NCBI RefSeq assembly: GCF_029227915.1
Contig: NC_079880.1
Location: 11,745,501-11,809,500 of the forward strand
Reading direction: 5' to 3'
DNA length: 64,000 nucleotides
Origin: Hydractinia symbiolongicarpus
Taxonomy: Eukaryota > Cnidaria > Hydrozoa > Anthoathecata > Hydractiniidae
Positions within the stretch are counted from its first letter, which is position 1. Every line of letters starts with the position of its first letter. The notes below the pieces were generated by a model. It was not told the origin of the DNA, did no database searches, and saw only the letters and a list, made by a program, of their open reading frames with translations. A program made the translations under genes and the position numbers. Below, in pieces: positions 46,027 through 59,092 of the stretch.

Positions 46027-49000
46027 ACAACAAGCAATGCAACATAGAACTTAACCATAGACGTTAACATTAATAACAATTTTCGGAGAGAAAAAACTCG
46101 AACAAAAAACATTTTTCTTTTTATGAATTCAAGATAAACCATTATTTTATTTTTGTGTTGTTTTTGTATTATTTTCTCTTTATTATATCATTTATGATTT
46201 TGATTTTGTTTAATCATTTTAGGGATTATTATCTTTCTTCATCGAGTTTTCTTTCCTTCTAGTGTTCGAAGGACCATACTTTTTTTCAAAAATGTCTTTA
46301 ACTTTTTTTATCAGTTTATATTTTCGTTCTCCTTACAACTGTTTTTCATCATTTTTATTAGGTTGAGTGTTGCTTCCACAAAACTGTCGTCTATGTAATT
46401 TAAAAATATTCCAATATTTTGAAATTTAACTTGGAACCTATCTTTAAAATAGACAAAGGAATCATCGAGAGTCGACAAAACTTTTAAGAACAGGATGCTA
46501 AAATCGAGTCATAAATCAGCGAAAAATGTTGAATATCTAATAAGTAGCCCTGAGGGTTTAAAAATGTTAGAAAGGAAAATTTTTATTTATTTGAAAAAAA
46601 AAACATTTAAGCATTCATTTTGTACCGACCACTTGTTTACCGATGAATCACTATGACAGCAGGTGTGACGTCATTTTAAGAATTTTGTCAATTGCTTACA
46701 GCTTACAATAAATAATGAAATGTGACCACAATTTAATCTCTAAATAATACTTCAAAGTTATTACATAAAATCTACAGCTTTGCCTTATTTGGTATTCAGC
46801 GCGTGGGTTATAACACATATAATGCCTACAAACTGTCTAGATGTTAAGCAACAGCCGTAAAAAAATTGGTAATTACTCTGGTAGAAAATCAGGTTAAGAA
46901 CGAAGGCCGTCAAAAATGATTTTTACTGTTGTTAAAAAGCTAGAATTTTATTGTAGGAGGATTGTATTACTAAGTTTCTTATACTTCCCTTACAGAATGA
47001 GGTTCTCTAACGGCCTCTAATATTATATGTCTTCTATTGCTAGGAACCGAGCTTAACAAGAACAGATTTCCCCATATATTTCCAAGGATTTGTTAGTAAC
47101 CCTATCCTGTAAAGGAAAAAGCGACGTATTTAGTTTTCTGATTTAGTTATTAATACTTAAACGCTACTCCTGGTATAATAATCAAGTTTCTTTATGTCAA
47201 AATATTTCTATTCTTTCTATGTATTTTTACTGGCATTTTTTATAACAAGGTCTCTAATTGCTTAAATTGGAACAATTTCGGCTAATATAGTTACATACAA
47301 CGACAAAAGGATGAAAACTAATATGGCCCTTCACTTTTATTCCTGTGTCGATGGCCTTAACAAGTAGTTTGCTTGAGTATATGCACCGGTACCTGTCAAC
47401 AAGATACGCAGCCGTGCATATATTCGTCATATAATCGGTACTGGTCGTTCTCGTTTATTTATAACATGAAAAATAATAGGATCCATTTCACTACAAAAAT
47501 GCAACTGTCACAGAAAAAAACATTAAATGAAAATTTTGGAGAAGCACTCGTTGCGGAAAGAGAAATAATTGCTGGCAAATGCAATTGAAGTAATTAATGA
47601 ATAATGAGTTGTAACAATTAGAAGTTATTCTTTAGCTAATACTTCCGTTCGATATCGTGATTCACTAATCGCTTCAATGGTTAATCTGATAATAATTTTG
47701 ACTGATAATTTCTTGCTTCATATGGAAATACTTACTAGATGCTTGCAGCATTAGTGTTACTATTACTGAAGCTACGAAGCATTTTTCTTTTCAGAAAACA
47801 AAGAAATAACTAGGATCAATATTTCATTCAACATTTCCCCCTCATTATTTTTGCATATCTGTATTTGTTGTCTAACAGAATTACGTAAATTTTATTCTGA
47901 ACAAAGATAACTATATACTTTATTTGAACCGCTTAAAATCGCTTGAAAATCGCTATCTTAGATATATTTTAATTATAAATATTTGCAGTAACTCATTATA
48001 ACATGTAATTAAGTTTATAGAGCTAGTTTATTGTGAAGTACCTGATGTGATTATTTTGTTTGTTAAAGTTTGTTCTTGGCGGCTATTTTGACCTCATATT
48101 GTAAAGTTCTTCTTGCCCGTCTTTCTTCTAACTTTAAACCTTAGCTTTTGTTTGTCATCGGGCAGCCAATGACAAGTAAATATTTTAGCACCTACATGGC
48201 TTAACGACACGCCCACCCTGTTTGTCTAAATTTTCTCAGTAACTAATAGTTAGTAATATCAGTTGAAAACATCTTTTCCACATTTAGTATTTCTGTAACA
48301 ATAAATTTTAGTAGTACTATATTTGCGTCACTCAATGACGAACAAATGACGCCGTTTTAGTATGCTATTAAGTGTTCTTGTATGGACTTAGGTAACGTTT
48401 CTTGCACGACTTTTGCATAAGTCTTATTAAACTCTATACGTAACGTAGTGGCTAGTAACTACTCCCTCGTGCATCATCGACTCCTTCAGGGTATCCTAAT
48501 TATTATATAATGTATCTTAAGCTTCTGGTCACTCGATCGTACTACCTTGTTTTTGAGTACCATCAACTCCATCCCATATTAGATAACAAAACAGTATGGT
48601 CAATTTTTGATCATTGACTTGAGAAGGCAGAGTTATTATGTCTCGCATTTTTTTAATCCTTTTTCGTGAAAAAACCTAAAATTACATTCTTATACCTTGA
48701 ACTCGTTAGATAGATCTAGGGAACTATTTTATTCACCATTGACGATGGAGCCAAAAAACATGTAAACACAGGGTTAAATAAGGTTAGGTAAATACTTGCC
48801 ATATTTTTAGTGAGTATAGACAAACTTTGTTATACTCATGATCCGCCATTCAAATCGATTAATATAATGAGACATGACTAAGATTCTTAAATCAACCAAT
48901 AACGGAATGTGAAACCCAATTGATTTGGCTTAATAATACAATATGGTCAGTTAAGTTAATATGACGCATTGTCGTAAAATTGATACTTTGTCCTGTAGAA

Positions 49001-49952
49001 ATGCACAATCATTTCTGTAGTAAAAGTGCGGGATCATTTACAAAACCCATGGGAAATCTAAATACAATAATTGCACTAATAAAAATTTCCAAATATGGTG
49101 ATCTTCGCGGCAACAATGCTTGGGATTAATTTTAACGGGAAAGTGATTCGAGTGGCCCAGCTACTTTCGTAGTCAAGTTTTACGGAAAGAGACTCTTTTC
49201 TGTTATTCTGGAGATAAAAACTTACGCAGAAATGTAGAGAAACGTACATAAATCTTTCATTAAAACAATATGTAACCCATTATTTTCTGTAAGAATAAAA
49301 AGAGAATCATATGCTATTTTAACAACACTTTTTATTTTACATTTCATGTCTAGCAAAATGATAATTCAGAGAGACAGAGAATCTAAATACTGAGAACTTA
49401 ATAGGTCAACGCTTACTGAAAATTTATTGGCACGTAAAATGAAAAATGCAGGAAGCATTATCCAAACGCTTTGCACGTCCAAGATTTAACGGAAAGTAAA
49501 CTTTCCTTTGCATTCATGATGTCATAGCTGACTGAAATATCAAGAAAAGTACATCAGGCTTTCATTAAAAAAACAGGTAGTCAATTGCTTTTTCGTAAGA
49601 ATGAACAGAAAGTCATTCAAATGGTAGCTTCAAATGTTATCTTTTTTCTTTTCTCAGACGTTCCCTAAAGTCATCTAATTGAATAATATAATTAATATAA
49701 ACTTAATTTTGTATTCATTAGAAAACTAGATATTGCTTTATGCAATAATTAATGCCTGATTAAATCCTGGGAAATTAGAAATCAGAACCTGCTAAGTCAC
49801 GTTAGCATACGTCAGTATTGGAAATAAACCAAAAAATTAACGGAAATGATATCAATGTACTTAACATTTTTAACTAGGTGTTCACTAATGAGTCAAGAAA
49901 TTAATATATTCTGCTTAGTAATACACAGGAAAAATTATGCACCTATACATAG

Positions 49953-49960
49953 TATAAAAG
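49953..49960 (+). promoter_or_regulatory. TATA box of astacin A
   Basis: TATAAAAG, 97 bases before the start codon. The mirrored gene has the same box at 57228-57235. Further upstream, TGCTAAGTCACGT at 49790-49802 is conserved in all three promoter copies of the window. Confidence 0.65.
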
Positions 49961-50049
49961 AGGCTTGTTTCAAAAGTAGAAATCATACACAACTGAACAG
50001 AAGCATCTGAAAAGACATTCTTGAAGCTTTAAAGTTAACTTTGCTTAAA

Positions 50050-52297
50050 ATGAAGCTGCTAGTAGCAACATTGTTTGTAATGGAACTATATGGTAAGAAC
50101 ATGTTACTATACGGTTTCTTTTGTGATGTTTAGAATTGATTTTGCAAAAGAATTTGCTACAGTTCCTTACAAGTATTAATACCATATAATTACATGCTAT
50201 ATCTTGATCCTTTAGTCGCTCTCGGCTTGCCATCGTATAATGAAAACGAGGGTGCTGCTATGGATGACATTTTAAAAGTAAATGGAGATAACCGTAAGTA
50301 AAACTTATTTGTCCAAGTTGTCCGTTATGGCAAAAGTAAATCAACGGGAATGCTAGATCCATGTTTTTTTTTCAAATTTTGTAATAGCGAATTAACACTT
50401 CTCGTTGCTATTGTTTCCATCTGTATTACAAAAAGATAAAATACTAACAAATTAAAGGACGAGCTAAATTATCATAAAATTGTTACTTCTTTTTATTTAT
50501 CCTGTTCGAATATTTAGAGTATTTGTATGGCGACGAGATTTTAACAGAAGAACAAAAGGAAGAATTCTCCCCAGATAAAACAAGTTCTGGTAGAAGTGAA
50601 AGAAAAAGACGTGGTTTAACAAGGAATGCTATAAGAGCTAGATGGCCGAACAAAGAAATGCACTATACAATTTCTAACGATTACAGTAAGGATTTCAGTA
50701 GAATTTTGTTCTAAAATTGAAGAAGTATTATATGATGCCTAAAAATACAACTTTTTGACACTGATATTACTTCTGCTTCCAGCAAATGCGCAGAAGGACA
50801 CCATTAGAGCCGCAATAGGGTCAATCGCATCAAGATCATGTGTACGTTTTACTGAACATGCCCTTGGAAGTGCTCCAAGAGATCATGTGGCTATTCGCTC
50901 AGGAACAGGGTAAATTGAATTTCCTAACTCATGCTGCTTTAACTAAATATTATTAGTGTTTTTGTGTAAGTATACTTACACTGTAAAGAAACTATTGATC
51001 TTTAACACCACATAAATGTCTTTACAAATGTTAAAAAACCGTATTAATTAATTAATTTTTTCAAAAGGTGTTCATCATTTATTGGAAGAATCGGTGGAAG
51101 CCAACAACTGTCTCTACGAACAGACGGCTGCGTTTTTACTGGAACTATAATCCATGAAGTCCTGCATGCTCTTGGATTCTTTCACGAACAATCAAGAGAA
51201 GACCGAGATCAATTTGTTACAATCAATACTCAAAACATAGAAAAAGGCAAGGAAACTAATTTTAACAGAGCAGCAACGAACAGTTTAGGTGTTCAGTACG
51301 ATCCTCAATCAGTGATGCATTACAGCAAGTAAGTTATTAAGTGTTAATTTGAAATCCGTAACTAAACAATCACTCTCGGTTCTATATGAATAACAATGTG
51401 TATAAAACGGTAATCTCTATACACAATTATGTACGCTTTTTGTTTTTCAATAGTGGATGGAATTGGAATAGGAAGGAAGCTATTTTTGCTTAATTTATTG
51501 TGCATTTATTCATACTGGTTCTTTTCATTTTAGTCGCGCATTTTCTAATGGAAACGGTCCAACTATTGTATGGAAACAAAACCCATCCCTAAGACTTGGT
51601 GGACGTGTTCTAACAGATAAAGACGTAGAACAGCTAAATTTATTTTACGAGTGTTCCAATCCTATAACAACCTCAACAACAACAAGATCAAGACCAACTA
51701 CCACCACAACAACCAGGAGAACCACAACAACACGAAGAAGTACTTCGTCAACTACCAGAAGTACAACATCAACAACTAAATCCACTGCATCAACAACCCG
51801 CTCAACCCGAGGTAGGAACTGATAAATTTCTCAAGCATTGTGTTTTTGTGATGTGCATAGTGTGACTGGTGTTACACATAGTGTACCTGTAGACGAAATA
51901 TGTAGGTAAAAAATTGCAATGACCTTAGCGTCATATTAATATAGAGAACCGCCGTTAGATAATTGGTGTGACATCATTAACGCCAGCACATTTACTCACG
52001 CATAGTTTAACATACTGCCTGTCTCTTACTTTTTCAGCTTGCGGCGATATAGCAAGAGGATGTTTCCTGTTGGAAGGCCGAGAATCAATATATTGCGGAT
52101 TCTATGGACCTTCCTGTCCACGAACATGTGGTTTGTGTACTGGACCTGCCAGTGAGAGATGTCTCAATTTTCGTGATTCATATAGTAGTACATATTGTGC
52201 TGGACTCACACAATTTGGCAGTTGTCGTTCAAGCAGCTCGGTAAAGAGTGCGTGTACTCGAACCTGTTGTGATCGTGGTGAATACTTTCAAAATTGA
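50050..52297 (+). CDS. Astacin metalloprotease with two ShKT domains (copy A)
   Basis: Seven exons: 50050..50092, 50216..50293, 50518..50685, 50783..50909, 51068..51328, 51534..51811, 52038..52297; 1215 nt, 404 aa. Residues 1-18 form the signal peptide. The propeptide carries LYGDE, equivalent to the astacin FxGD aspartate switch, and ends in the furin-like site ERKRR (68-72). The catalytic domain (about 73-266) has the zinc motif HEVLHALGFFHEQSREDRD: His168, His172 and His178 bind zinc, Glu169 is the base. The Met-turn is SVMHY (Met222, Tyr224). A Thr/Arg-rich, probably O-glycosylated stalk (267-318) leads to two six-cysteine ShKT domains (from Cys320 and about Cys361) on the last exon. It should be a secreted zinc endopeptidase acting on matrix or other extracellular proteins, as known for cnidarian astacins; the substrate is unknown. 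All catalytic residues are intact. Convergent with copy B. Confidence 0.93.
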
Positions 52298-53249
52298 GAG
52301 ATTATAACCTTTTTTATGCTTCTTAGTTATGTTTTTCGGCTATTCAACAAATAAGCTCTACAGTGCATACAACAATTATTCTAAATTTCTGGTCTGAACC
52401 TATTCACACAGTGTTTCACTGAAAGGCCTGAGATTTATGCGGTATTGGTTTTGAAAAGACATATAAATTTACATAGTTTTTATTAAAATATTTAACTTTT
52501 TTTATTGGAAATTAACGATGTATCATGACTATGGCTATTGAAAGGACGCAGAAATTTATAAGTTCATTTAAATACCTGTTCATTCCCCTTATTTATTTTA
52601 TTCTATTTATATTTTTACAGAAATATACTATTACTACTTTATATTGTTGTTATTTATATTGTTGAATTGGCTTACATAACTACATTGATATAGCCACCTA
52701 CTTAGATTTTGAAACTATCTCTTCAATAGAAAGAATATTGAACTTTCGTTGCCTATGCTGTTAACAATTTTTTATGCATTTGTGATAAAGGCGTGCGTAA
52801 ATTTAGCAGCGACTTTAGGCTTTGCTATTAGAAATAGAAAATCCTGTAGAGAGAGGTAATATGGACTTGAACTTTATAGATCACAGAGATCAAATCCGTA
52901 TTTTTTGAATTACGTAACACGGATAACATAAATGGTAAGTGCTGTAGTTTTATTTTGAGTTCAAAAAATGTGTTGGTTGGATTTTAATAAATAAAATACT
53001 GTGATCACATAATAGCTAACTCAATTAATTTCCTGACTTAAATTGAAAAAAAACAATGAACCATAATTGGCAATGAAGATTTGTGTGTAACAGGATTACC
53101 AATTTTAGTACTTTACCTGTATTCCCCTACTGCAATACCATTAAATCGTATTCCTTAACATCTTAATTCCAACAATGATATAATTACTTCAAGTTGTTCC
53201 CGCTGAAGTGAATAAAAAAATAGAAATAGATAAAAATACTGACAATATA

Positions 53250-53927
53250 ATGTTTTCTTCGCCATAGTAGGATTATACTATAAAAGAACATACGAAATTT
53301 ACAATAAATATACACCAAGCTTTTCGTAATTATTTCGTAATTTTACAAAGTCAGGTAAGTAACACTGCTATACAATAAAACCACTATATATATGATAAAA
53401 TTTATGCTGAAACTCTCAAAGGACTGTGAATACTGAGATGAGTAGATTAGAAAATAAAATAAAAGTACATTAACGTCGTAATAAGAAAATATATTTTTAC
53501 GTCACGCCGTTATGGAAAAGTAGTAATCTTTTAGACTTGTTTGTCAAGAACAGGCCTTAACGACTTTTTATAGAATGCCTCCAAAATTTTCCTCCTTAAA
53601 CAGTTTCTCGGAGCGCAACTTAACTTAACTTTAATTGATGTTATGATTAATGAAGGTATTTCAAAAGGAAATGATCAAACAGCAGATACTGCACACAACA
53701 ACTTAGCATGTTTTCAAAATTTCCTTTATAGACATTATAAAAAGCATCCTGAGTATCACAACATGCGTCTACAATCATATCAACAAGCTCGATTTTTTGC
53801 CACTGCAAAAACTCACAAGTTCCAAGGTGTTCAAGAGATCAAATTAGATACACTGAAACTGAGACCAATAATTGATCAAACTGGTTCAGCAACATATAAT
53901 GCCTCTAAAGTTATATCAATTAAACAA
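53250..53927. other. Spacer at the axis of the inverted duplication
   Basis: 678 bases lying between the arms and not shared by them. The right half holds a Penelope-like reverse transcriptase fragment whose similarity runs to within a few codons of the right-arm edge. The left half is AT-rich with no recognisable content. Confidence 0.8.
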
Positions 53928-53993
53928 TATATTGTCAGTATTTTTATCTATTTCTATTTTTTTATCCACTTCAGCGGGAACAACTTGAAGTAA
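53574..53993 (+). pseudogene. Truncated Penelope-like reverse transcriptase fragment
   Basis: An open frame runs from the TAG at 53571-53573. The segment ARFFATAKTHKF, then LRPIIDQTGSATYNASKVIS, resembles the finger region of Penelope-like elements (F..xPKxHK, LRPI..xxGSxTYxxxK). Recognisable similarity stops near 53920, next to the right-arm border at 53928; the remaining codons to 53993 are arm sequence in a chance frame. No catalytic YxDD region, endonuclease or element termini are present. It is a dead fragment. Confidence 0.55.
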
Positions 53994-54879
53994 TTATATC
54001 ATTGTTGGAATTAAGACGTTAAGGAATCCGATTTAATGGTATTGCAGTAGGGGAATACAGGTAAAGTACTAAAATTGGTAATCCTGTTACACACAAATCT
54101 TCATTGCCAATTATGGTTCATTGTTTTTTTTCAATTTAAGTCAGGAAATTAATTGAGTTAGCTATTATATGATCACAGTATTTTATTTATTAAAATCCAA
54201 CCAACACATTTTTTGAACTCAAAATAAAACTACAGCACTTACCATTTATGTTATCCGTGTTACGTAATTCAAAAAATATGGATTTGATCTCTGTGATCTA
54301 TAAAGTTCAAGTCCATATTACCTCTCTCTACAGGATTTTCTATTTCTAATAGCAAAGCCTAAAGTCGCTGCTAAATTTACGCACGCCTTTATCACAAATG
54401 CATAAAAAATTGTTAACAGCATAGGCAACGAAAGTTCAATATTCTTTCTATTGAAGAGATAGTTTCAAAATCTAAGTAGGTGGCTATATCAATGTAGTTA
54501 TGTAAGCCAATTCAACAATATAAATAACAACAATATAAAGTAGTAATAGTATATTTCTGTAAAAATATAAATAGAATAAAATAAATAAGGGGAATGAACA
54601 GGTATTTAAATGAACTTATAAATTTCTGCGTCCTTTCAATAGCCATAGTCATGATACAACGTTAATTTCCAATAAAAAAAGTTAAATATTTTAATAAAAA
54701 CTATGTAAATTTATATGTCTTTTCAAAACCAATACCGCATAAATCTCAGGCCTTTCAGTGAAACACTGTGTGAATAGGTTCAGACCAGAAATTTAGAATA
54801 ATTGTTGTATGCACTGTAGAGCTTATTTGTTGAATAGCCAAAAAACATAACTAAGAAGCATAAAAAAGGTTATAATCTC

Positions 54880-57138
54880 TTAATTTTGAAAGTATTCACC
54901 ACGATCACAACAGGTTCGAGTACACGCACTCTTTACCGAGCTGCTTGATCGACAACTGCCAAATTGTGTGAGTCCAGCACAATATGTACTACTATATGAA
55001 TCACGAAAATTGAGACATCTCTCACTGGCCGGTCCAGTACACAAACCACATGTTCGTGGACAGGAAGGTCCATAGAATCCGCAATATATTGATTCTCGGC
55101 CTTCCAACAGGAAACATCCTCTTGCTATATCGCCGCAAGCTGAAAAAGTAAGAGACAGGCAGTATGTTAAACTATGCGTGAGTAAATGTGCTGGCGTTAA
55201 TGATGTCACACCAATTATCTAACGGCGGTTCTCTATATTAATATGACGCTAAGGTCATTGCAATTTTTTACCTACATATTTCGTCTACAGGTACACTATG
55301 TGTAACACCAGTCACACTATGCACATCACAAAAAACAATGCTTGAGAAATTTATCAGTTCCTACCTCGGGTTGAGCGGGTTGTTGATGCAGTGGATTTAG
55401 TTGTTGATGTTGTACTTCTGGTAGTTGACGAAGTACTTCTTCGTGTTGTTGTGGTTCTCCTGGTTGTTGTGGTGGTAGTTGGTCTTGATCTTGTTGTTGT
55501 TGAGGTTGTTATAGGATTGGAACACTCGTAAAATAAATTTAGCTGTTCTACGTCTTTATCTGTTAGAACACGTCCACCAAGTCTTAGGGATGGGTTTTGT
55601 TTCCATACAATAGTTGGACCGTTTCCATTAGAAAATGCGCGACTAAAATGAAAAGAACCAGTATGAATAAATGCACAACATTCGTCACAATAAATTAAGC
55701 AAAAATAGCTTCCTTCCTATTCCAATTCCATCCACTATTGAAAAACAAAAAGCGTACATAATTGTGTATAGAGATTACCGTTTTATACACATTGTTATTC
55801 ATATAGAACCGTGAGTGATTGTTTAGTTACGGATTTCAAATTAACACTTAATAACTTACTTGCTGTAGTGCATCACTGATTGAGGATCGTACTGAACACC
55901 TAAACTGTTCGTTGCTGCTCTGTTAAAATTAGTTTCCTTGCCTTTTTCTATGTTTTGAGTATTGATTGTAACAAATTGATCTCGGTCTTCTCTTGATTGT
56001 TCGTGAAAGAATCCAAGAGCATGCAGGACTTCATGGATTATAGTTCCAGTAAAAACGCAGCCGTCTGTTCGTAGAGACAGTTGTTGGCTTCCACCGATTC
56101 TTCCAATAAATGATGAACACCTTTTGAAAAAGTTAATTAATTAATACGGCTTTTTAACATTTGTAAAGACATTTATGTGGTGTTAAAGATCAATAGTTTC
56201 TTTACAGTGTAAGTATACTTACACAAAAACACTAATAATATTTAGTTAAAGCAGCATGAGTTAGGAAATTCAATTTACCCTGTTCCTGAGCGAATAGCCA
56301 CATGATCTCTTGGAGCACTTCCAAGGGCATGTTCAGTAAAACGGACACATGATCTTGATGCGATTGACCCTATTGCGGCTCTAATGGTGTCCTTCTGCGC
56401 ATTTGCTGGAAGCAGAAGTAATATCAGTGTCAAAAAGTTGTATTTTTAGGCATCATATAATACTTCTTCAATTTTAGAACAAAATGCTACTGAAATCCTT
56501 ACTGTAATCGTTAGAAATTGTATAGTGCATTTCTTTGTTCGGCCATCTAGCTCTTATAGCATTCCTTGTTAAACCACGTCTTTTTCTTTCACTTCTACCA
56601 GAACTTGTTTTATCTGGGGAGAATTCTTCCTTTTGTTCTTCTGTTAAAATCTCGTCGCCATACAAATACTCTAAATATTCGAAGAGGATAAATAAAAAGA
56701 AGTAACAATTTTATGATAATTTAGCTCGTCCTTTAATTTGTTAGTATTTTATCTTTTTGTAATACAGATGGAATCAATAGCAACGAGAAGTGTTAATTCG
56801 CTATTACAAAATTTGAAAAAAAAACATAGATCTAGCATTCCCGTTGATTTACTTTTGCCCTAACGGACAACTTGGACATTTAAGTTTTACTTACGGTTAT
56901 CTCCATTTACTTTTAAAATGTCATCCATAGCAGCACCCTCGTTTTCATTATACGATGGCAAGCCGAGAGTGACTAAAGGATCAAGATATAGCATGTAATT
57001 ATATGGTATTAATACTTGTAAGGAATTGTAGCAAATTCTTTTGCAAAATCAATTCTAAACATCACAAAAGAAACCGTTTAGTAACATGTTCTTACCATAT
57101 AGTTCCATTACAAACAATGTTGCTACTAGCAGCTTCAT
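54880..57138 (-). CDS. Astacin metalloprotease with two ShKT domains (copy B)
   Basis: Seven exons mirror copy A, with identical exon lengths and phases: 57138..57096, 56972..56895, 56670..56503, 56405..56279, 56120..55860, 55642..55365, 55139..54880; 404 aa. Zinc motif, Met-turn, aspartate switch, furin-like site, Thr-rich stalk and both ShKT domains are all intact. The coding differences from A that I found are one Ala-to-Thr change at residue 16 in the signal peptide plus four synonymous changes (Val at 56350 region, His of the Met-turn, and Pro and Arg codons in the ShKT exon). The two products should be functionally equal once secreted. Either both genes are under purifying selection, or the duplication or a gene conversion is recent. 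Confidence 0.93.
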
Positions 57139-57227
57139 TTTAAGAAAAGTTAACTTTAAAGCTTCAAGAATGTCTTTTCAGATGCTTCTGTTCAGTTGTG
57201 TATGATTTGTACTTTTGAAACAAGCCT

Positions 57228-57235
57228 CTTTTATA
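57228..57235 (-). promoter_or_regulatory. TATA box of astacin B
   Basis: TATAAAAG on the minus strand, about 90 bases before the start codon, conserved with copy A. The conserved upstream word TGCTAAGTCACGT is at 57387-57399 on the minus strand. Confidence 0.65.
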
Positions 57236-58962
57236 CTATCTATAGGTGCATAATTTTTCCTGTGTATTACTAAGCAGAATATATTAATTTCTTGACTCAT
57301 TAGTGAACACCTAGTTAAAGATGTTAAGTACATTGATATCATTTCCGTTAATTTTTTTGGTTTATTTCCAATACTGACGTATGCTAACGTGACTTAGCAG
57401 GTTCTGATTTCTAATTTCCCAGGATTTAATGAGGCATTAATTATTGGATAAAGCAATATCTGGTTTTCTACTGAATACAAAATTTAGTTTATATTAATTA
57501 TATTATTCAATTAGATGACTTTAGGGAACGTCTGAGAAAAGAAAAAAGATGACGTTTGAAGCTATCATTTGAATGACTTTTTGTTCATTCTTACGAAAAA
57601 GCAATTGACTACCTGTTTTTTTAATGAAAACTTGATGTACTTTTCTTGATATTTCAGTCAGCTATGACATCATTAATGCAAAGGAAAGTTTACTTTCCGT
57701 TAAATCTTGGACGGGCAAAGCGTTTGGATAATGCTTCCTGCATTTTTCATTTTACGTGCCAATAAATTTTCAGTAAGCGTCGACCTATTAAGTTCTCAGT
57801 ATTTAGATTCTCTGTCTCTCTGAATTATCATTTTGCTAGACATGAAATGTAAAATAAAAAGTGTTGTTAAAATAGCATGATTCTCTTTTTATTCTTATAG
57901 AAAATAATGGGTTACATATTGTTTTAATGAAAGATTTATGTACGTTTCTCTACCTTTCTGCGTATGTTTTTATCTCCAGAATAACAGAAAAGAGTCTCTT
58001 TCTGTAAAACTTGACTACGAAAGTAGCTGGGCCACTCGAATCACTTTCCCGTTAAAGTTAATGCCAAGCATTGTTGCCGCAAAGATCACCATATTTGGAA
58101 ATTTTTATTAGTGCAATTATTGTATTTAGATTTCCCATGGGTTTTGTAAATGATCCCGCACTTTTACTACAGAAATGATTGTGCATTTCTACAGGACAAA
58201 GTATCAATTTTACGACAATGCGTCATATTAACTTAACTGACCATATTGTATTATTAAGCCAAATCAATTGGGTTTCACATTCCGTTTTTGGTTGATTTAA
58301 GAATCTTAGTCATGTCTCATTATATTAATCGATTTGAATTGTGGATCATGAGTATGACTAAGTTTGTCTATACTCACTAAAAATAAGGCAAGTACTTACC
58401 TAACCTTATTTAACCCTGTGTTTACATGTTTTTTGGCTACATCGTCAATGCTGAATAAAATAGTTCCCTAGATCTAACTAACGAGTTTAAGGTATAAGAA
58501 TGTAATTTTAGGTTTTTTCACGAAAAAGGATTAAAAAAATGCGAGACATAATAACTCTGCCTTCTCAAGTCAATGATCAAAAAATGACCATACTGTTTTG
58601 TTACCTAATATGGGATGGAGTTGATGGTGCTCAAAAACAAGGTAGTACGATCGAGTGACCAGAAGCTTAAGATACATTATATAATAATTAGGATACCCTG
58701 AAGTAGTCGATGATGCACGAGGAAGTAGTTACTAGCCACTACGTTACGTATAGAGTTTAATAAGACTTATGCAGAAGCCGTGCAAGAAACGTTTTATGAG
58801 TCCATACAAGAAGATTTAATAGCATACTTAATTGATCATAAAACGGCGTCATTCGTTCTTCATTAAAAGAGTAATGCAAATATAGAACAACTAAGATTCT
58901 TCCATGTTAGAAATAGAAATACTAAACGTGGAAAGGGTATTACTGACTAATATTACCAACTA

Positions 58963-59092
58963 CTAGCCGGTGGCCTCTGGATGAGTCTGCTTTGTTCATC
59001 CATCCTTTATATACGGCATTCCATGTGTCTTGCTACTGCGGTTACCATTTTGCGTGACAGACAGACAAAACAATACCTGTTCTAGATATAGA
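58963..59092 (-). mobile_element. Helitron-like insertion (130 bp) with an empty site in the left arm
   Basis: On the minus strand it starts TCTATATC and ends CGGCTAG, sitting exactly between A and T. The left arm at about 48245 has the uninterrupted sequence (CTAA|TAGTTAG). The interior shares GTCACGCAAAATGGTA with the elements at 7952 and 34069. The 5' TC, 3' CTAG and A/T insertion without target duplication are diagnostic of Helitrons. Confidence 0.8.

Larger units (their letters stand above)
40850..48206. other. Gene-poor stretch between the bHLH gene and the astacin cluster
   Basis: No supported gene. Contains a diverged direct duplication (41925-42060 with 43450-43590), two hairpins near 44 kb and a degraded Helitron-like end near 45960. 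Frames at 41390, 42232, 42938, 43911 and 47373 carry no recognisable domain. Confidence 0.5.
48207..53249 (+). repeat. Left arm of a large inverted duplication (astacin A)
   Basis: About 5.04 kb that reappears as its reverse complement at 53928-59132. The inner edge is sharp (GACAATATA against TATATTGTC). The outer edge is near ACACGCC at 48207, beyond which similarity stops. Scattered substitutions and small indels between the arms argue against simple assembly duplication. Confidence 0.9.

Noticed and set aside
47373-47588. Plus-strand frame of 71 codons near the astacin cluster
   Set aside because: No signal peptide, domain or similarity to the astacin exons.
50523-50714. Propeptide exon read as a stand-alone 63-codon gene
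   Set aside because: It is exon 3 of astacin A; the last codons are intron sequence after the GTAAGG donor.
51968-52037. Open frame upstream extension of the ShKT exon (MTSLTPAHLLTHS...)
   Set aside because: It is intron read-through; the acceptor at 52037 and continuity with exon 6 place the exon start at 52038.
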